Of a stretch of DNA of 64,000 nt, positions 33,963 through 41,976 are shown piece after piece (positions within the stretch are counted from its first letter, which is position 1; each line of letters starts with the position of its first letter). The translations under genes were made by a program, and so were the position numbers. The DNA comes from Flavobacteriaceae bacterium LYZ1037 (GTDB taxonomy: Bacteria; Bacteroidota; Bacteroidia; Flavobacteriales; Flavobacteriaceae), in NCBI GenBank assembly GCA_003144015.1, contig QFWS01000003.1:186001-250000 (forward strand), written 5' to 3'. The notes beneath the pieces are model-generated. The model worked only from the letters and a program-made list of their open reading frames with translations, was not told the DNA's origin and did no database searches.

Positions 33963-35795
33963 TTATAACATTTTGGTTAATAAAAAAGTAGCAACTATCC
34001 ACAGGATTAAACTAAGACCTCCACCAATAAACAAGAAATGTCTAAAACGATAATTACCTATACCGTAAACTAATGCGTTTGTTTGATAACCTACTGGAGT
34101 AAAAAAACTAAAATTAGCAGCAAACATTACTGCTAGTATAAAAGGTTTAAAATCTAAACCCATGCCTTGTGCCACGGATATGGCTATTGGAGTCATAATA
34201 ATAGCTGTCGCATTATTACTTACAACACCACTCAATACCATAGTAACAATAAATAAAGTTCCTATGATAATATAATTAGGTTGGTGATGTAGAAAGCCAA
34301 GTAATTTTTCCGAAATCCACATATCTGTTCCCGTATTGTGCATCGCAACTCCTAAAGGAATCATACCAGCTAACAAAAAGAAAATTTGCCAGTTTACTTT
34401 TTTATAAATAGTATTTAAATTTAAATTGTTAGTGACTAATAACAAACAAATTCCTGTCAATGCACTAACCATTATGGATAACAACCCTGATGCTGCCATG
34501 GCTATCACTAGTAGTAATACAAAAAAAGTAAAATACCTTTTATTCTTGGAGATTGAATGGGTCTTGTCTAACTGTTGCAAGACAACCACATTCTCCATAG
34601 TATCTAAAGCAAATAGTTTTTCTTTAGAAATCTCCACTAAGAGTCTATCTCCAGCTTTCAGTTCAAGCTTATCTGTACTACTATGGATCATTCTTTCGTT
34701 TAAATTTACAAGTGTTTTTCTTTTTTTGATAGCAATAGGAATCGCATCTTGTATCATAAACCTTCTTAAGTTCCCTAAAGTTTTACCTAATAAAGAAGCT
34801 CCAGGTAACATGAGTAATTCAATAAATACATGCTCGTCTTTTTCAACCTCTTTAGCTTCGGTCTCAGCTTTAACGTTCTTTGATGTATTTTCTTCAATGA
34901 CATTTTTATTTTCCTGAACAATATTCATGTTCTCGGACTTGCTTATACGTTCTAAATTTTCAAGATCGCACATTAAGAGTAATTCATCACCAACTTTTAA
35001 ACTAATGTATTTTCCTGGAGAATTATGGGCATGATTATTTCTTGTAAGCCTTAAAAGAGTGACATCAGGATTATTATGTAAAAAACTTTTATTAATTCTT
35101 CTTCCAACCAATTTTGAATTTGGGGTCACACAAACACTTGTAATATAATTGTCTATTTTATAGTCTTTGTTAAGATTTTGTTTATCTCCCCAAGGCAACC
35201 AACGTAGCGTAAACGTTAAATAAACTATAGAAATACTTAGAAAAATAAGACCCAATATTGAAAATTCGAAAAAACTTAATTTTTCAGCTCCAAGGTTTGT
35301 GGAAACAGAATTGACAATTAAGTTTGTTGATGTGCCCATTAATGTACAAGAGCCTCCTAGAATACCTGCGAAAGAAATTGGTAAAAGCAGTTTTGATTGA
35401 GAAATATTATATTTTTCGGAAAGCTGGTTAACCATTTTTATAAAAACTATTACTACAGCAGTAGTACTAATAAATGCTGAGATACCAGCAGCAACAAACA
35501 TAAAAATTGGTGCCATTACAAATACTGGCATTGATTTCACCTTACTCATCCCTGAAGTTAACCAATTTATAACACCATTTTCTTCCATGGCAATAGCCAA
35601 TATCATAAGTGCAAGAACTGCAATAGTAGCTGTGTTTGAAAACCCACTTATACCCTCTTCTGGTGTTACCAACCCTAATAAAATTAGTAACACAATGATG
35701 AAAAAAGCGATTTTATCCATTGGGAAAATCTCAAATACAAAAAGCACTACTGTAGTAAGTAGTACTAAAAACATTAAAATGATTTCCAAACTCAT
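33963..35795 (-). CDS. SLC13/CitT-type permease with two TrkA-C (RCK-C) domains
   Basis: This 610-residue transporter moves anions such as sulfate or dicarboxylates, probably with sodium. Membrane helices at 3-180 and 410-610 enclose two regulatory TrkA-C domains (about 205-285: VCVTPNSKLVGRRINKSFLH, then about 320-405: LLMLPGASLLGKTLGNLRRF), a typical SLC13-TrkA-C fusion. The SNNATAIIMTPIA motif lies near 525-540 and GTSTNLIVNSV near 155-165. The TrkA-C parts would bind nucleotides or ions and gate transport. The substrate is not determined. It is in an operon with mscS. Confidence 0.9.
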   Translation of the reverse strand: MSLEIILMFLVLLTTVVLFVFEIFPMDKIAFFIIVLLILLGLVTPEEGISGFSNTATIAVLALMILAIAMEENGVINWLTSGMSKVKSMPVFVMAPIFMFVAAGISAFISTTAVVIVFIKMVNQLSEKYNISQSKLLLPISFAGILGGSCTLMGTSTNLIVNSVSTNLGAEKLSFFEFSILGLIFLSISIVYLTFTLRWLPWGDKQNLNKDYKIDNYITSVCVTPNSKLVGRRINKSFLHNNPDVTLLRLTRNNHAHNSPGKYISLKVGDELLLMCDLENLERISKSENMNIVQENKNVIEENTSKNVKAETEAKEVEKDEHVFIELLMLPGASLLGKTLGNLRRFMIQDAIPIAIKKRKTLVNLNERMIHSSTDKLELKAGDRLLVEISKEKLFALDTMENVVVLQQLDKTHSISKNKRYFTFFVLLLVIAMAASGLLSIMVSALTGICLLLVTNNLNLNTIYKKVNWQIFFLLAGMIPLGVAMHNTGTDMWISEKLLGFLHHQPNYIIIGTLFIVTMVLSGVVSNNATAIIMTPIAISVAQGMGLDFKPFILAVMFAANFSFFTPVGYQTNALVYGIGNYRFRHFLFIGGGLSLILWIVATFLLTKML

Positions 35796-35897
35796 CTATT
35801 AATTTATTAGTGTGTGTTTTTTAAAGCATGTCTTCTTTTATTAAAATTAATAAATTAACATGAAGTTTATGAATGTTTTTATTGAGTACCTTAAAAA

Positions 35898-36548
35898 TCA
35901 ACCTCTTAAAAAACCTCTAGTTCTATTTACCAACTTTTTAAGTTTTCCTATTTCCATGGATCTACCATAAATTTCCTGATTTGGATCCATAATACTAGAA
36001 TCACTTAAGCTGCCAATATAAAAGGCATCAAATCCAATGTCTTCAATAAGCTTTTTACCAATAGCTTTGCCTTCTTCATCTTGAGCTGCATAAGGAATGG
36101 ATAGTTTCTCGTAATCTCTAAAAGCCTTATCACGCAAATCCTCGGCTATAATAGTATTAAACGCTTTTATGGTGTTAGCAGTACTAAATTTCATTGCTGT
36201 ATATTCTGTTGCATTATAATTAGCATCTCTAACTTTTTGTGCCATGTCTCCATCGCGTTTAGGATAAGGATTTGTAGCGTCGATAATTATTTTATTATCA
36301 TATTCTCCAGCGTATAATTCTGAAATTTGATCGATTGCTTCAAATGGGATAGCCAAAAGATAAGCATCAGCATGAGCATTAAAAGCATCTGTAACACTAA
36401 CGGCTTTTGCGTTTTCTCCAGCATCATGAGCTAAACTAATAAGCTCTTTTGGGTGTCTAGAACTAAATAACACTTCATGACCTGCTTTAGCCCAATGCTT
36501 GCCTAAATTTCCTCCAATATGTCCACTTCCTATAATTCCTATTTTCAT
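35898..36548 (-). CDS. NADP-dependent F420-reductase-like oxidoreductase
   Basis: From the ATG at 36548 the 216-residue protein begins MKIGIIGSGHIGGNLGKHW, a Rossmann NAD(P) motif, then FSSRHPKELISLAHDAGENA. This is the PF03807 family (coenzyme F420-dependent NADP oxidoreductase); NAYLAIPFEAIDQI and IDATNPYPKRDGDM are typical. The upstream extension to 36713 overlaps the nitroreductase gene and is not supported. Since Bacteroidetes lack F420, NADP or another acceptor is used. The gene is the neighbour of the nitroreductase, with 28 bp between. Confidence 0.88.
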   Translation of the reverse strand: MKIGIIGSGHIGGNLGKHWAKAGHEVLFSSRHPKELISLAHDAGENAKAVSVTDAFNAHADAYLLAIPFEAIDQISELYAGEYDNKIIIDATNPYPKRDGDMAQKVRDANYNATEYTAMKFSTANTIKAFNTIIAEDLRDKAFRDYEKLSIPYAAQDEEGKAIGKKLIEDIGFDAFYIGSLSDSSIMDPNQEIYGRSMEIGKLKKLVNRTRGFLRG

Positions 36549-36576
36549 TATTTTATTTTTAAAATAATTCTTAATT

Positions 36577-37182
36577 TCAATTCCATTCGTTTTTATATAC
36601 AAATTCTTCTTGCGAAATTCTTTTTCGCTTTGCTGTTTCTTGTTTTTGTAAATCTTCTGGCAAATCATCCAAATCACCTCCATAATAACCAATTGCAATG
36701 GCTGTAGAGACATGAAACCCTTCTGGGATGTTAAATTCCTTTTCAGCTTTCTTCCAGTTTACTCCTGCCATATGATGCAAAGCAATTCCTAAATATTGTG
36801 CTTGAACTGTCATAGAACCTAAACATAAACCTAGATCGTGTAAAGCATGAAAATTTTCCTTTCCTTCATCTGTCTTTTCTTTATAAGCCGTAAGCAATAA
36901 AACGGGTGCGTTTTCTGTCCATGATTTATTAAAATCACTTAAACAATTATATATTTTATTGAAAGCTTGAGAGCCCTTCTCAGCATATATAAAACGCCAA
37001 GGTTGTAGATTGTTTGAGCTTGCAGACCAACGTACAGCTTCAAAAAGCTGTTTTAAATGCCTCTCTTTAAGTGGTTCTTTTTTAAAAGTTCTTGGACTAT
37101 ATCTTTGTTTTAATAATGCAAATATTTCATATTCTGCCTCTGCTATATTTTCTAATCTTATTTGCTCTGCTGCATTCATCAT
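36577..37182 (-). CDS. Nitroreductase family FMN protein
   Basis: This 201-residue enzyme is an FMN-dependent NAD(P)H oxidoreductase. Motifs are the FMN-binding KQRYSPRTFKKEPLKERHLK (about 24-45), RWSASSNNLQPWRFIY, the central LHDLGLCLGSMTVQAQYLGI and IAIGYYGGDLDDLPEDL. The family reduces nitroaromatics, quinones or enones. Start at the first of two adjacent ATGs. The F420-reductase-like gene follows in the same direction; both are redox enzymes of stress type. Confidence 0.9.
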   Translation of the reverse strand: MMNAAEQIRLENIAEAEYEIFALLKQRYSPRTFKKEPLKERHLKQLFEAVRWSASSNNLQPWRFIYAEKGSQAFNKIYNCLSDFNKSWTENAPVLLLTAYKEKTDEGKENFHALHDLGLCLGSMTVQAQYLGIALHHMAGVNWKKAEKEFNIPEGFHVSTAIAIGYYGGDLDDLPEDLQKQETAKRKRISQEEFVYKNEWN

Positions 37183-37316
37183 ATTCTTTTCTTTAGATTC
37201 TATAGCAAATTATTTATTTATTGAGTAAATATTTAACGGTAAGCAAAAAAATATTGATGCTAATCAACTATTAAATAAACTTTAATAATATTGAAAAACA
37301 GGAAAGACCTAAGTGT

Positions 37317-38333
37317 TTAATGTGTGTCTAATTTACTAGGCGCATATTCGTTTTTGTAAATCCTAACAATTATTAAAGACAAACTTACCAATAATGGACC
37401 GAAAATTAATCCAATAAATCCGAATAACGGAATTCCCACAATAACTCCAATTAGCGTGATTAATGGATGGACATTATCCAATTTTCGAAGGACAAATAAA
37501 CGTATAATGTTATCTGTAGAGCCAACCACTATAATTCCATATAATAATATACCCCAAGCTTGAAAATCATTTCCATTAGAGATCGTTAAAATAAAAACCG
37601 GAATGGTTCCCAAAAGATTTCCAACAAATGGAATCATAGATCCAATAGTTACAATTATAGCCCAAAAAAAAGGACTTTCTATTCCAAAAATTAAAAAACC
37701 AACTAGGGCAACAATTCCCTGAGCAACTGCAACCAAAGGTATCCCTATGGCATTAGCTCGAACCATTTGTCTTGTTTCTTTTCCTAATATTTTTAAATTA
37801 TCTCTACTAATAGGAATATACTCCATTAAAGATTCTTTAAGCTGTTTTCTATTCGTTAACATATAAAACAATAAAAAATACATGATAGCTATGCCAATGG
37901 CAGTATTAAATGTGCCACCTGCAACATCTTGTAAATGTTTAGACAACCAACTTGAAATAGCTGATGCATCTATTTGAGACGTTAGATCAAAACCAAAACG
38001 ACTTTCTAATTCTCCTAATTGTGTTTTAACAACTTGTATTACTTTTTCTGAATTGTTAGCTGCTTTCCCTATTTTATTGCCCAACATTAATATAGCTCCA
38101 GCTATTGGAATTAAAATAGAAACAAAAGATAGGAACATTAAAAACACTGCTGCTAAGCTTGCATTCCAACCCCTTTTAACCATTTTAGACATGAAGTTTT
38201 TAAGCAAGACATAAAAAGTAATGGCGCCTAAAACTCCAGAAAAATAAGGGATCATTTCCCAAAAAATTAAAACTCCTATTAAAAGTATTAATAGAAGTAA
38301 AAAGATTTGACGTATTATACTAGATTTAATCAT
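37317..38333 (-). CDS. AI-2E family transporter
   Basis: The 338-residue protein has about eight membrane segments with the AI-2E (PF01594) architecture: two N-terminal helices (about 9-45), a long extracellular loop (80-150), then LRMVRANAIGIPLVAVAQGI, FFWAIIVTIGSMIPFVGNLL and VHPLITLIGVIVGIPLFGF. The last is the conserved GP-type C-terminal motif LIFGPLLVSL. Members export small molecules or exchange sodium and protons; AI-2 export itself is not shown for most. Transcribed alone. Confidence 0.9.
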   Translation of the reverse strand: MIKSSIIRQIFLLLLILLIGVLIFWEMIPYFSGVLGAITFYVLLKNFMSKMVKRGWNASLAAVFLMFLSFVSILIPIAGAILMLGNKIGKAANNSEKVIQVVKTQLGELESRFGFDLTSQIDASAISSWLSKHLQDVAGGTFNTAIGIAIMYFLLFYMLTNRKQLKESLMEYIPISRDNLKILGKETRQMVRANAIGIPLVAVAQGIVALVGFLIFGIESPFFWAIIVTIGSMIPFVGNLLGTIPVFILTISNGNDFQAWGILLYGIIVVGSTDNIIRLFVLRKLDNVHPLITLIGVIVGIPLFGFIGLIFGPLLVSLSLIIVRIYKNEYAPSKLDTH

Positions 38334-38371
38334 AGATATTGAATAGGAACTGTGAATTTAAACTAAAATTA

Positions 38372-38611
38372 TTAATTGTTTCTCAATGCAAAAATTAGTT
38401 CTGTTTTGTCCATTTTAGAACGACCATTGATATCGGCCTTTTTTGCTTGTTGATACAAATCGCTTCTCGTCCATTCTTCATAAGGTTTAGCTACTCCACC
38501 TTTTTTACTAGCATTTGGAGTGTTGGCTATTCTTGCAGCTTTTTCTTTGCTATATTCTTTATCTCTTAGAGCTTTATATTGTGCTTCGTTTTCTATACTT
38601 GGAATGTCCAT
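38372..38611 (-). CDS. Small Rho-N/SAP-like protein (79 aa)
   Basis: The 79-residue protein combines an N-terminal stretch ALRDKEYSKEKAARIANTPN (similar to the stress-protein DUF7218 motif) with a C-terminal Rho-N/SAP-like helix-extended loop-helix: YEEWTRSDLYQQAKKADING, then RSKMDKTELIFALRNN. These domains bind nucleic acid. Short, basic, cytoplasmic. The neighbouring divergent gene csbD is a stress gene, and the 206 bp between them hold the inverted repeat at 38704-38748. Confidence 0.8.
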   Translation of the reverse strand: MDIPSIENEAQYKALRDKEYSKEKAARIANTPNASKKGGVAKPYEEWTRSDLYQQAKKADINGRSKMDKTELIFALRNN

Positions 38612-38703
38612 TTTGTTCTTTTTATTAGGTCTAATTATATATTATTAGACAAATATCACTTGAAAATCTTAGTGTATTTAACACTATCAAAAAAAATATT
38701 ACT

Positions 38704-38748
38704 CTCAATAAAAAGAAATTTTTAAGTTCAATAAATTATTTTATTGAG
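38704..38748. repeat. 10-bp inverted repeat upstream of csbD
   Basis: CTCAATAAAA (38704-38713) and TTTTATTGAG (38739-38748) are perfect complements. They lie 70 bp upstream of csbD, in the divergent promoter region; possible operator or leader hairpin. Confidence 0.6.
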
Positions 38749-38817
38749 TTAAAGAGAAAGTTGAAAACACCATAAATTGTAATCGTTAAAATATTATGAA
38801 TTTAAAAAAATATAATC

Positions 38818-39003
38818 ATGAACAAAGATCAATTAGAAGGCAAATGGAAACAAGTTAAAGGTGATTTTAAACAAAAATATGGCAAACTTACCGATAACGA
38901 TTTAACTTATGCTGAAGGGAAGTTTGACGAAATGCTAGGTAAACTTCAAGAAAAAACAGGAAAGAAAAAAGAAGACCTGAAAAATGAAATTGAAAATTGG
39001 TAA
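38818..39003 (+). CDS. CsbD family stress protein
   Basis: The 61-residue protein is MNKDQLEGKWKQVKGDFKQK, YGKLTDNDLTYAEGKFDEML, GKLQEKTGKKKEDLKNEIEN, W: the CsbD fold (W-K-Q-x-K-G, then L-T-D-D/N, G-K-x-x-x-x-x-G-K-x-Q). Bacillus CsbD is a sigma-B general stress protein; exact role unknown. It is followed by a clear terminator at 39036-39067. Confidence 0.95.
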   Translation: MNKDQLEGKWKQVKGDFKQKYGKLTDNDLTYAEGKFDEMLGKLQEKTGKKKEDLKNEIENW

Positions 39004-39035
39004 ATGCTAATTTCTATAGCAATCACCAATAATTT

Positions 39036-39067
39036 AAAACACTTCTATTAATAAATAGAGGTGTTTT
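39036..39067. terminator. Convergent terminator after csbD
   Basis: AAAACACTTCTATT (39036-39049) and AATAGAGGTGTTTT (39054-39067) pair over 14 bp with one G-U, followed by T. It touches the stop of the BrkB gene and can serve both genes. Confidence 0.75.
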
Positions 39068-39969
39068 TATGTATTATTTTTATTTAATGATTTTGGTTGA
39101 ATTCCTAACCCATAGCGTTTGGCATATACCCATGTAAACTCTGCTCCAAAAAACAAAATTAAACAAGAATATGATACCCATATTAAAATTAACACAATGG
39201 TTCCAGCAGCGCCATAAGTGGATCCTGGATTAGCCTCCCCAAAATAAAGACCCATTAAAAATTTCCCTAAAACAAACAATATTGAAGTAATTAAAGCACC
39301 AATCCAAACGGTTTTCCATCTAATTTTTGCATCTGGAAGAAATTTAAAAATCATGGCAAACAAAACTGTAATTATTCCAGTAGAGACCAAGAAGTCCATT
39401 ACAAAAGCAATATAAACTATTAAATCTGGAAGGAGGCTTCTAATATAATCATTAAGAACTGAAATAGCTGTAGTCATTAAAAAGCTTATTAATAACAAAA
39501 ACCCCATAGCTAGAATAAAAGCAAAGCTTCTAGCTCGACTCCAGAGCATTCTTATAAAAGTCATACTACTTTCTGAACTCACCTGCCAGATTTGATTAAG
39601 CGAAAGTTGTAAATGATAAAAGACACCAGTTGCACCGAATATTAAAGTAGCAATACCAAGAACGGTTGCTAAAGTACTTTTGTCTTCATTTTGGGTCTCT
39701 ATCATCATAGCCTGTATAGCATCTGCAGCATCTCTACCCAAAGCACTTGAAATTTCGCTTGTTAGTCTTCCTTGAACAATATCCACTCCCCAAACAGAAC
39801 CAACTAGATTGATAATAATAACCAATAAGCCTGGCATTGAAAGAACAGCATAATAAGCTACAACTGCACTTAATCTAAACGGGTTATTAGCGTCCCAAGC
39901 TTTATAAGTTTCAACTATAAGTGAAGGCAAATCCTTCATTTTAAATTTATTTGAATTCACTTGATTCAT
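39067..39969 (-). CDS. YihY/BrkB family membrane protein
   Basis: The 300-residue protein has six to seven membrane segments and the YihY signature: SAVVAYYAVLSMPGLLVIII (about 35-54), FGATGVFYHLQLSLNQIWQV (about 114-133), FKFLPDAKIRWKTVWIGALI and YGAAGTIVLILIWVSYSCLI. It was formerly annotated as RNase BN by error. The role may be solute transport or envelope integrity. Transcribed alone, convergent with csbD. Confidence 0.92.
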   Translation of the reverse strand: MNQVNSNKFKMKDLPSLIVETYKAWDANNPFRLSAVVAYYAVLSMPGLLVIIINLVGSVWGVDIVQGRLTSEISSALGRDAADAIQAMMIETQNEDKSTLATVLGIATLIFGATGVFYHLQLSLNQIWQVSSESSMTFIRMLWSRARSFAFILAMGFLLLISFLMTTAISVLNDYIRSLLPDLIVYIAFVMDFLVSTGIITVLFAMIFKFLPDAKIRWKTVWIGALITSILFVLGKFLMGLYFGEANPGSTYGAAGTIVLILIWVSYSCLILFFGAEFTWVYAKRYGLGIQPKSLNKNNT

Positions 39970-40175
39970 TTTATAAAACTATACCTTTATAAAACTTCAG
40001 ATTAACTTAAATCGAGTTTTACTTAACTCAATACAAATAAAAGTGTTTAAAAAAAGCCATTCCCTCTCGGAAAATTTTTAGGATTTTATAGAAATGAAGT
40101 GTGAATTAACTAAATATTTAAAATAATAAGTTAAATACAATTTTCTAGATTTTATTACTTCTTGATGCTTGCGTT

Positions 40176-40376
40176 TCATTTAAAAAAGCGCTTGGCTAAT
40201 AAAAACAAACCATATTTCCCAGCAGTTTTAATTGCAGATTGTATCCAATTTGCAGGTTTTAAATCGTCTTGAAATTCGCTTTTTAAAAGTTTCATTTCTT
40301 CTAGAGCAATGTTTCGCTCCAAACTTAAACGTTTTAAATCTGTTTCTATATCTTCAAAAGATTGATATTGTTTCAT
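40176..40376 (-). CDS. Small protein of YtxH/holin cassette, copy 2
   Basis: The 66-residue protein MKQYQSFEDIETDLKRLSLE, then RNIALEEMKLLKSEFQDDLK, ends with GKYGLFLLAKRFFK. Same architecture as 25184-25393 with shared F-E-x-I-E-T-D-L-K, ALEEMKLLK and P-x-N-W. Last gene of the second leftward cassette. The 206 bp from the next gene's stop to here hold no recognisable gene. Confidence 0.78.
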   Translation of the reverse strand: MKQYQSFEDIETDLKRLSLERNIALEEMKLLKSEFQDDLKPANWIQSAIKTAGKYGLFLLAKRFFK

Positions 40377-40390
40377 GTGTGTTTTAAAGT

Positions 40391-40741
40391 CTAGGAATCA
40401 AAAAATTTAGTAGAAAGTGTTCGAATAATTTTTTTGTTTATAACCTGTCTATTATAATAAAGAATAACAGTTACTAATAAGAAAAAAGCAGCAACTATTA
40501 AATAACCTAATGCTAGATTATCTAGCCACTCTCCTATTGCCAATGCCAATGAAAATGTTAGAAAGAATAATGCTAAAAATAACACACTGCCTATTATTAA
40601 TCCTCTAGTAACAAAGCTAATAGAAACACTAATTTGTTGAAACACCTTTAATTTATAGTATTCCTCAGTTTTTTTAACATACACCTCTCCTGCATCTACC
40701 ATTTTGCTAGTTGTGTCGTTTAACGATTCAAAAATATTCAT
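40391..40741 (-). CDS. Holin-superfamily-like membrane protein, cassette copy 2
   Basis: The 116-residue protein has the same layout as 25428-25775: N-terminal MNIFESLNDTTSKMVDAGEV, then KLKVFQQISVSISFVTRGLI, and two membrane helices (about 48-68 and 78-98) with ALAIGEWLDNLALGYL, ending in KFF. It starts 5 bp after the YtxH copy and is followed by the small protein after 14 bp. Function in the envelope is inferred. Confidence 0.8.
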   Translation of the reverse strand: MNIFESLNDTTSKMVDAGEVYVKKTEEYYKLKVFQQISVSISFVTRGLIIGSVLFLALFFLTFSLALAIGEWLDNLALGYLIVAAFFLLVTVILYYNRQVINKKIIRTLSTKFFDS

Positions 40742-40746
40742 TTAGT

Positions 40747-41076
40747 TTAAGATTTTTGATATTTTTTATTTTTAGCTTTTAGGTCGCTTAATTTTTTTTC
40801 TAAGGTTGTAATAACATCTTCTGTTTTATGACTTGCATCACTCATAATATGCTCTATTTTTTCATCAAGACTTTCTTTTTTTGAAGACACAGTGTCAGCA
40901 ACTTTATCTCTTAAATGATGTGCTTCTTCAGACATTTTATCTCTTGCTGCTGCAGCTTCATCTGCAATTCGTTGTCTGGTATTAGACCCTTTATCTGGAG
41001 CAAATAAGATTCCTAATGTTGCTCCAATAGCTGTTCCTGCTAATATTCCTAATAAGGTACTACTTTCTTTTCCCAT
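40747..41076 (-). CDS. YtxH domain protein, cassette copy 2
   Basis: The 109-residue protein shows STLLGILAGTAIGATLGILF, then APDKGSNTRQRIADEAAAAR, and a C-terminal amphipathic helix DVITTLEKKLSDLKAKNKKY. It is similar over its length to the YtxH copy at 25779-26111. The conserved Gly-rich membrane helix and F-A-P-D-K-G-S are shared. A palindrome GGTACTTTAAAGT lies upstream of the start. First gene of the second cassette. Confidence 0.9.
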   Translation of the reverse strand: MGKESSTLLGILAGTAIGATLGILFAPDKGSNTRQRIADEAAAARDKMSEEAHHLRDKVADTVSSKKESLDEKIEHIMSDASHKTEDVITTLEKKLSDLKAKNKKYQKS

Positions 41077-41169
41077 GGTATTTATATTTTTTAAAGTTAA
41101 TAAATTGACTTACTTTAAAGTACCACATAAATCTGACTTATTTATATAGATTATAAATATTTTAACAAA

Positions 41170-41197
41170 AAAAGCCTGAGAATTCACTCAGGCTTTT
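41170..41197 (-). terminator. Terminator of the FKBP gene
   Basis: AAAAGCCTGAG (41170-41180) and CTCAGGCTTTT (41187-41197) form a perfect 11-bp stem with loop AATTCA; leftward reading continues into TTTTGTT. Confidence 0.8.
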
Positions 41198-41215
41198 GTT
41201 ACTTATCTTAAAATA

Positions 41216-41644
41216 TTATTTTATTTCGATTAATTCAAGATCAAAAGTAAGGTCTTGACCAGCTAAAGGGTGATTTCCATCAACTACAATATGATCGTCG
41301 TTTACAGCAACAACTCTAAATTGATTTTCTGAACCATCAGGGTTTTTAGATGCTAAGCCCATTCCAACTTCAGGAGCCATATCTTGTGGTAACTGCTCTT
41401 TTTTAACTTCATGAAATAATTCTTTTTGAATATCTCCATAAGCTTCTTCTTTAGCAATGACAACTGTTTTTTTATCATTTACTTTCATGTCTATAACAGC
41501 ATTCTCAAAACCAGGAATTAACATGCCTTGACCAAGAGTCACTTCTAACGGCTCTCTTTCTAAAGAACTATCAAAAATTTGACCATTGCTTAATTTTCCT
41601 GTGTAATGAACTTTTACAGTATCATTTTCTTTTACTTGACTCAT
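41216..41644 (-). CDS. FKBP-type peptidyl-prolyl isomerase (SlyD-like)
   Basis: The 142-residue protein has the FKBP core: NDTVKVHYTGKLSNGQIFDS, FDSSLEREPLEVTLGQGMLI, IPGFENAVIDMKVNDKKTVV, an insert-in-flap chaperone segment (about 70-115) and a final FDLELIEI. This SlyD-type layout combines prolyl isomerase with chaperone activity, without the His-rich metal tail of E. coli SlyD. The usual isomerase residues Y, F, D are present. Transcribed alone. Confidence 0.9.
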   Translation of the reverse strand: MSQVKENDTVKVHYTGKLSNGQIFDSSLEREPLEVTLGQGMLIPGFENAVIDMKVNDKKTVVIAKEEAYGDIQKELFHEVKKEQLPQDMAPEVGMGLASKNPDGSENQFRVVAVNDDHIVVDGNHPLAGQDLTFDLELIEIK

Positions 41645-41770
41645 ATTATATTTTTTCTTGTTTAATAAAACTGTGCAAAACTATTAATTTATTAAATGAA
41701 CATCAACCTTTTAGGGGTTAAATCCTGAAGAATTAAGATAATCTTAACGATATAATGTTCTTCTAAATAA

Positions 41771-41799
41771 AAAAAGCCCAACATGTTGTTGAGCTTTTT
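41771..41799 (-). terminator. Terminator after tRNA-Pro
   Basis: AAAAAGCCCAACA (41771-41783) and TGTTGAGCTTTTT (41787-41799) pair with one mismatch. It lies 8 bp beyond the 3' end of the tRNA on the minus strand, with a T-run on that side. Confidence 0.75.
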
Positions 41800-41806
41800 A
41801 TTGAAG

Positions 41807-41881
41807 TCGGGGTGGCAGGATTCGAACCTGCGACCTCCGCGTCCCAAACGCGGCGCGATAACCGGGCTACGCTACACCCCG
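41807..41881 (-). tRNA. tRNA-Pro (anticodon TGG)
   Basis: The minus strand gives a 75-nt cloverleaf. The acceptor stem is CGGGGTG/CACCCCG with discriminator A, followed by a D-arm, the anticodon stem CCGCG/CGCGG with loop TTTGGGA (anticodon TGG), variable AGGTC, and T-arm GCAGG-TTCGAAT-CCTGC. No CCA is encoded. TGG reads CCA and, with wobble, other proline codons. It is not part of a cluster. Confidence 0.95.
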
Positions 41882-41906
41882 AAATAGTTATCTAAATTTC
41901 AAGATG

Positions 41907-41914
41907 CAAATATA
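41907..41914 (-). promoter_or_regulatory. tRNA-Pro promoter -7 box
   Basis: The minus strand has TATATTTG (exact TAnnTTTG) 25 bp upstream of the tRNA 5' end; a CTTG 21 bp further upstream could be a weak -33 element. Confidence 0.55.
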
Positions 41915-41976
41915 TGGCTTTTCTTTAACAAGAAACAAGTTTTTATTTTTTAAATTTAAACCTTAAACAAATTTCT

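Noticed and set aside
34426-34917. 163-aa frame on the + strand
   Set aside because: It is fully antisense to the SLC13/TrkA-C gene, has a low-complexity Ser/Thr composition and no family features.
35898-36713. 271-aa version of the F420-reductase-like protein
   Set aside because: The extra 55 residues overlap the nitroreductase gene and lack the Rossmann start, which begins exactly at the ATG at 36548.
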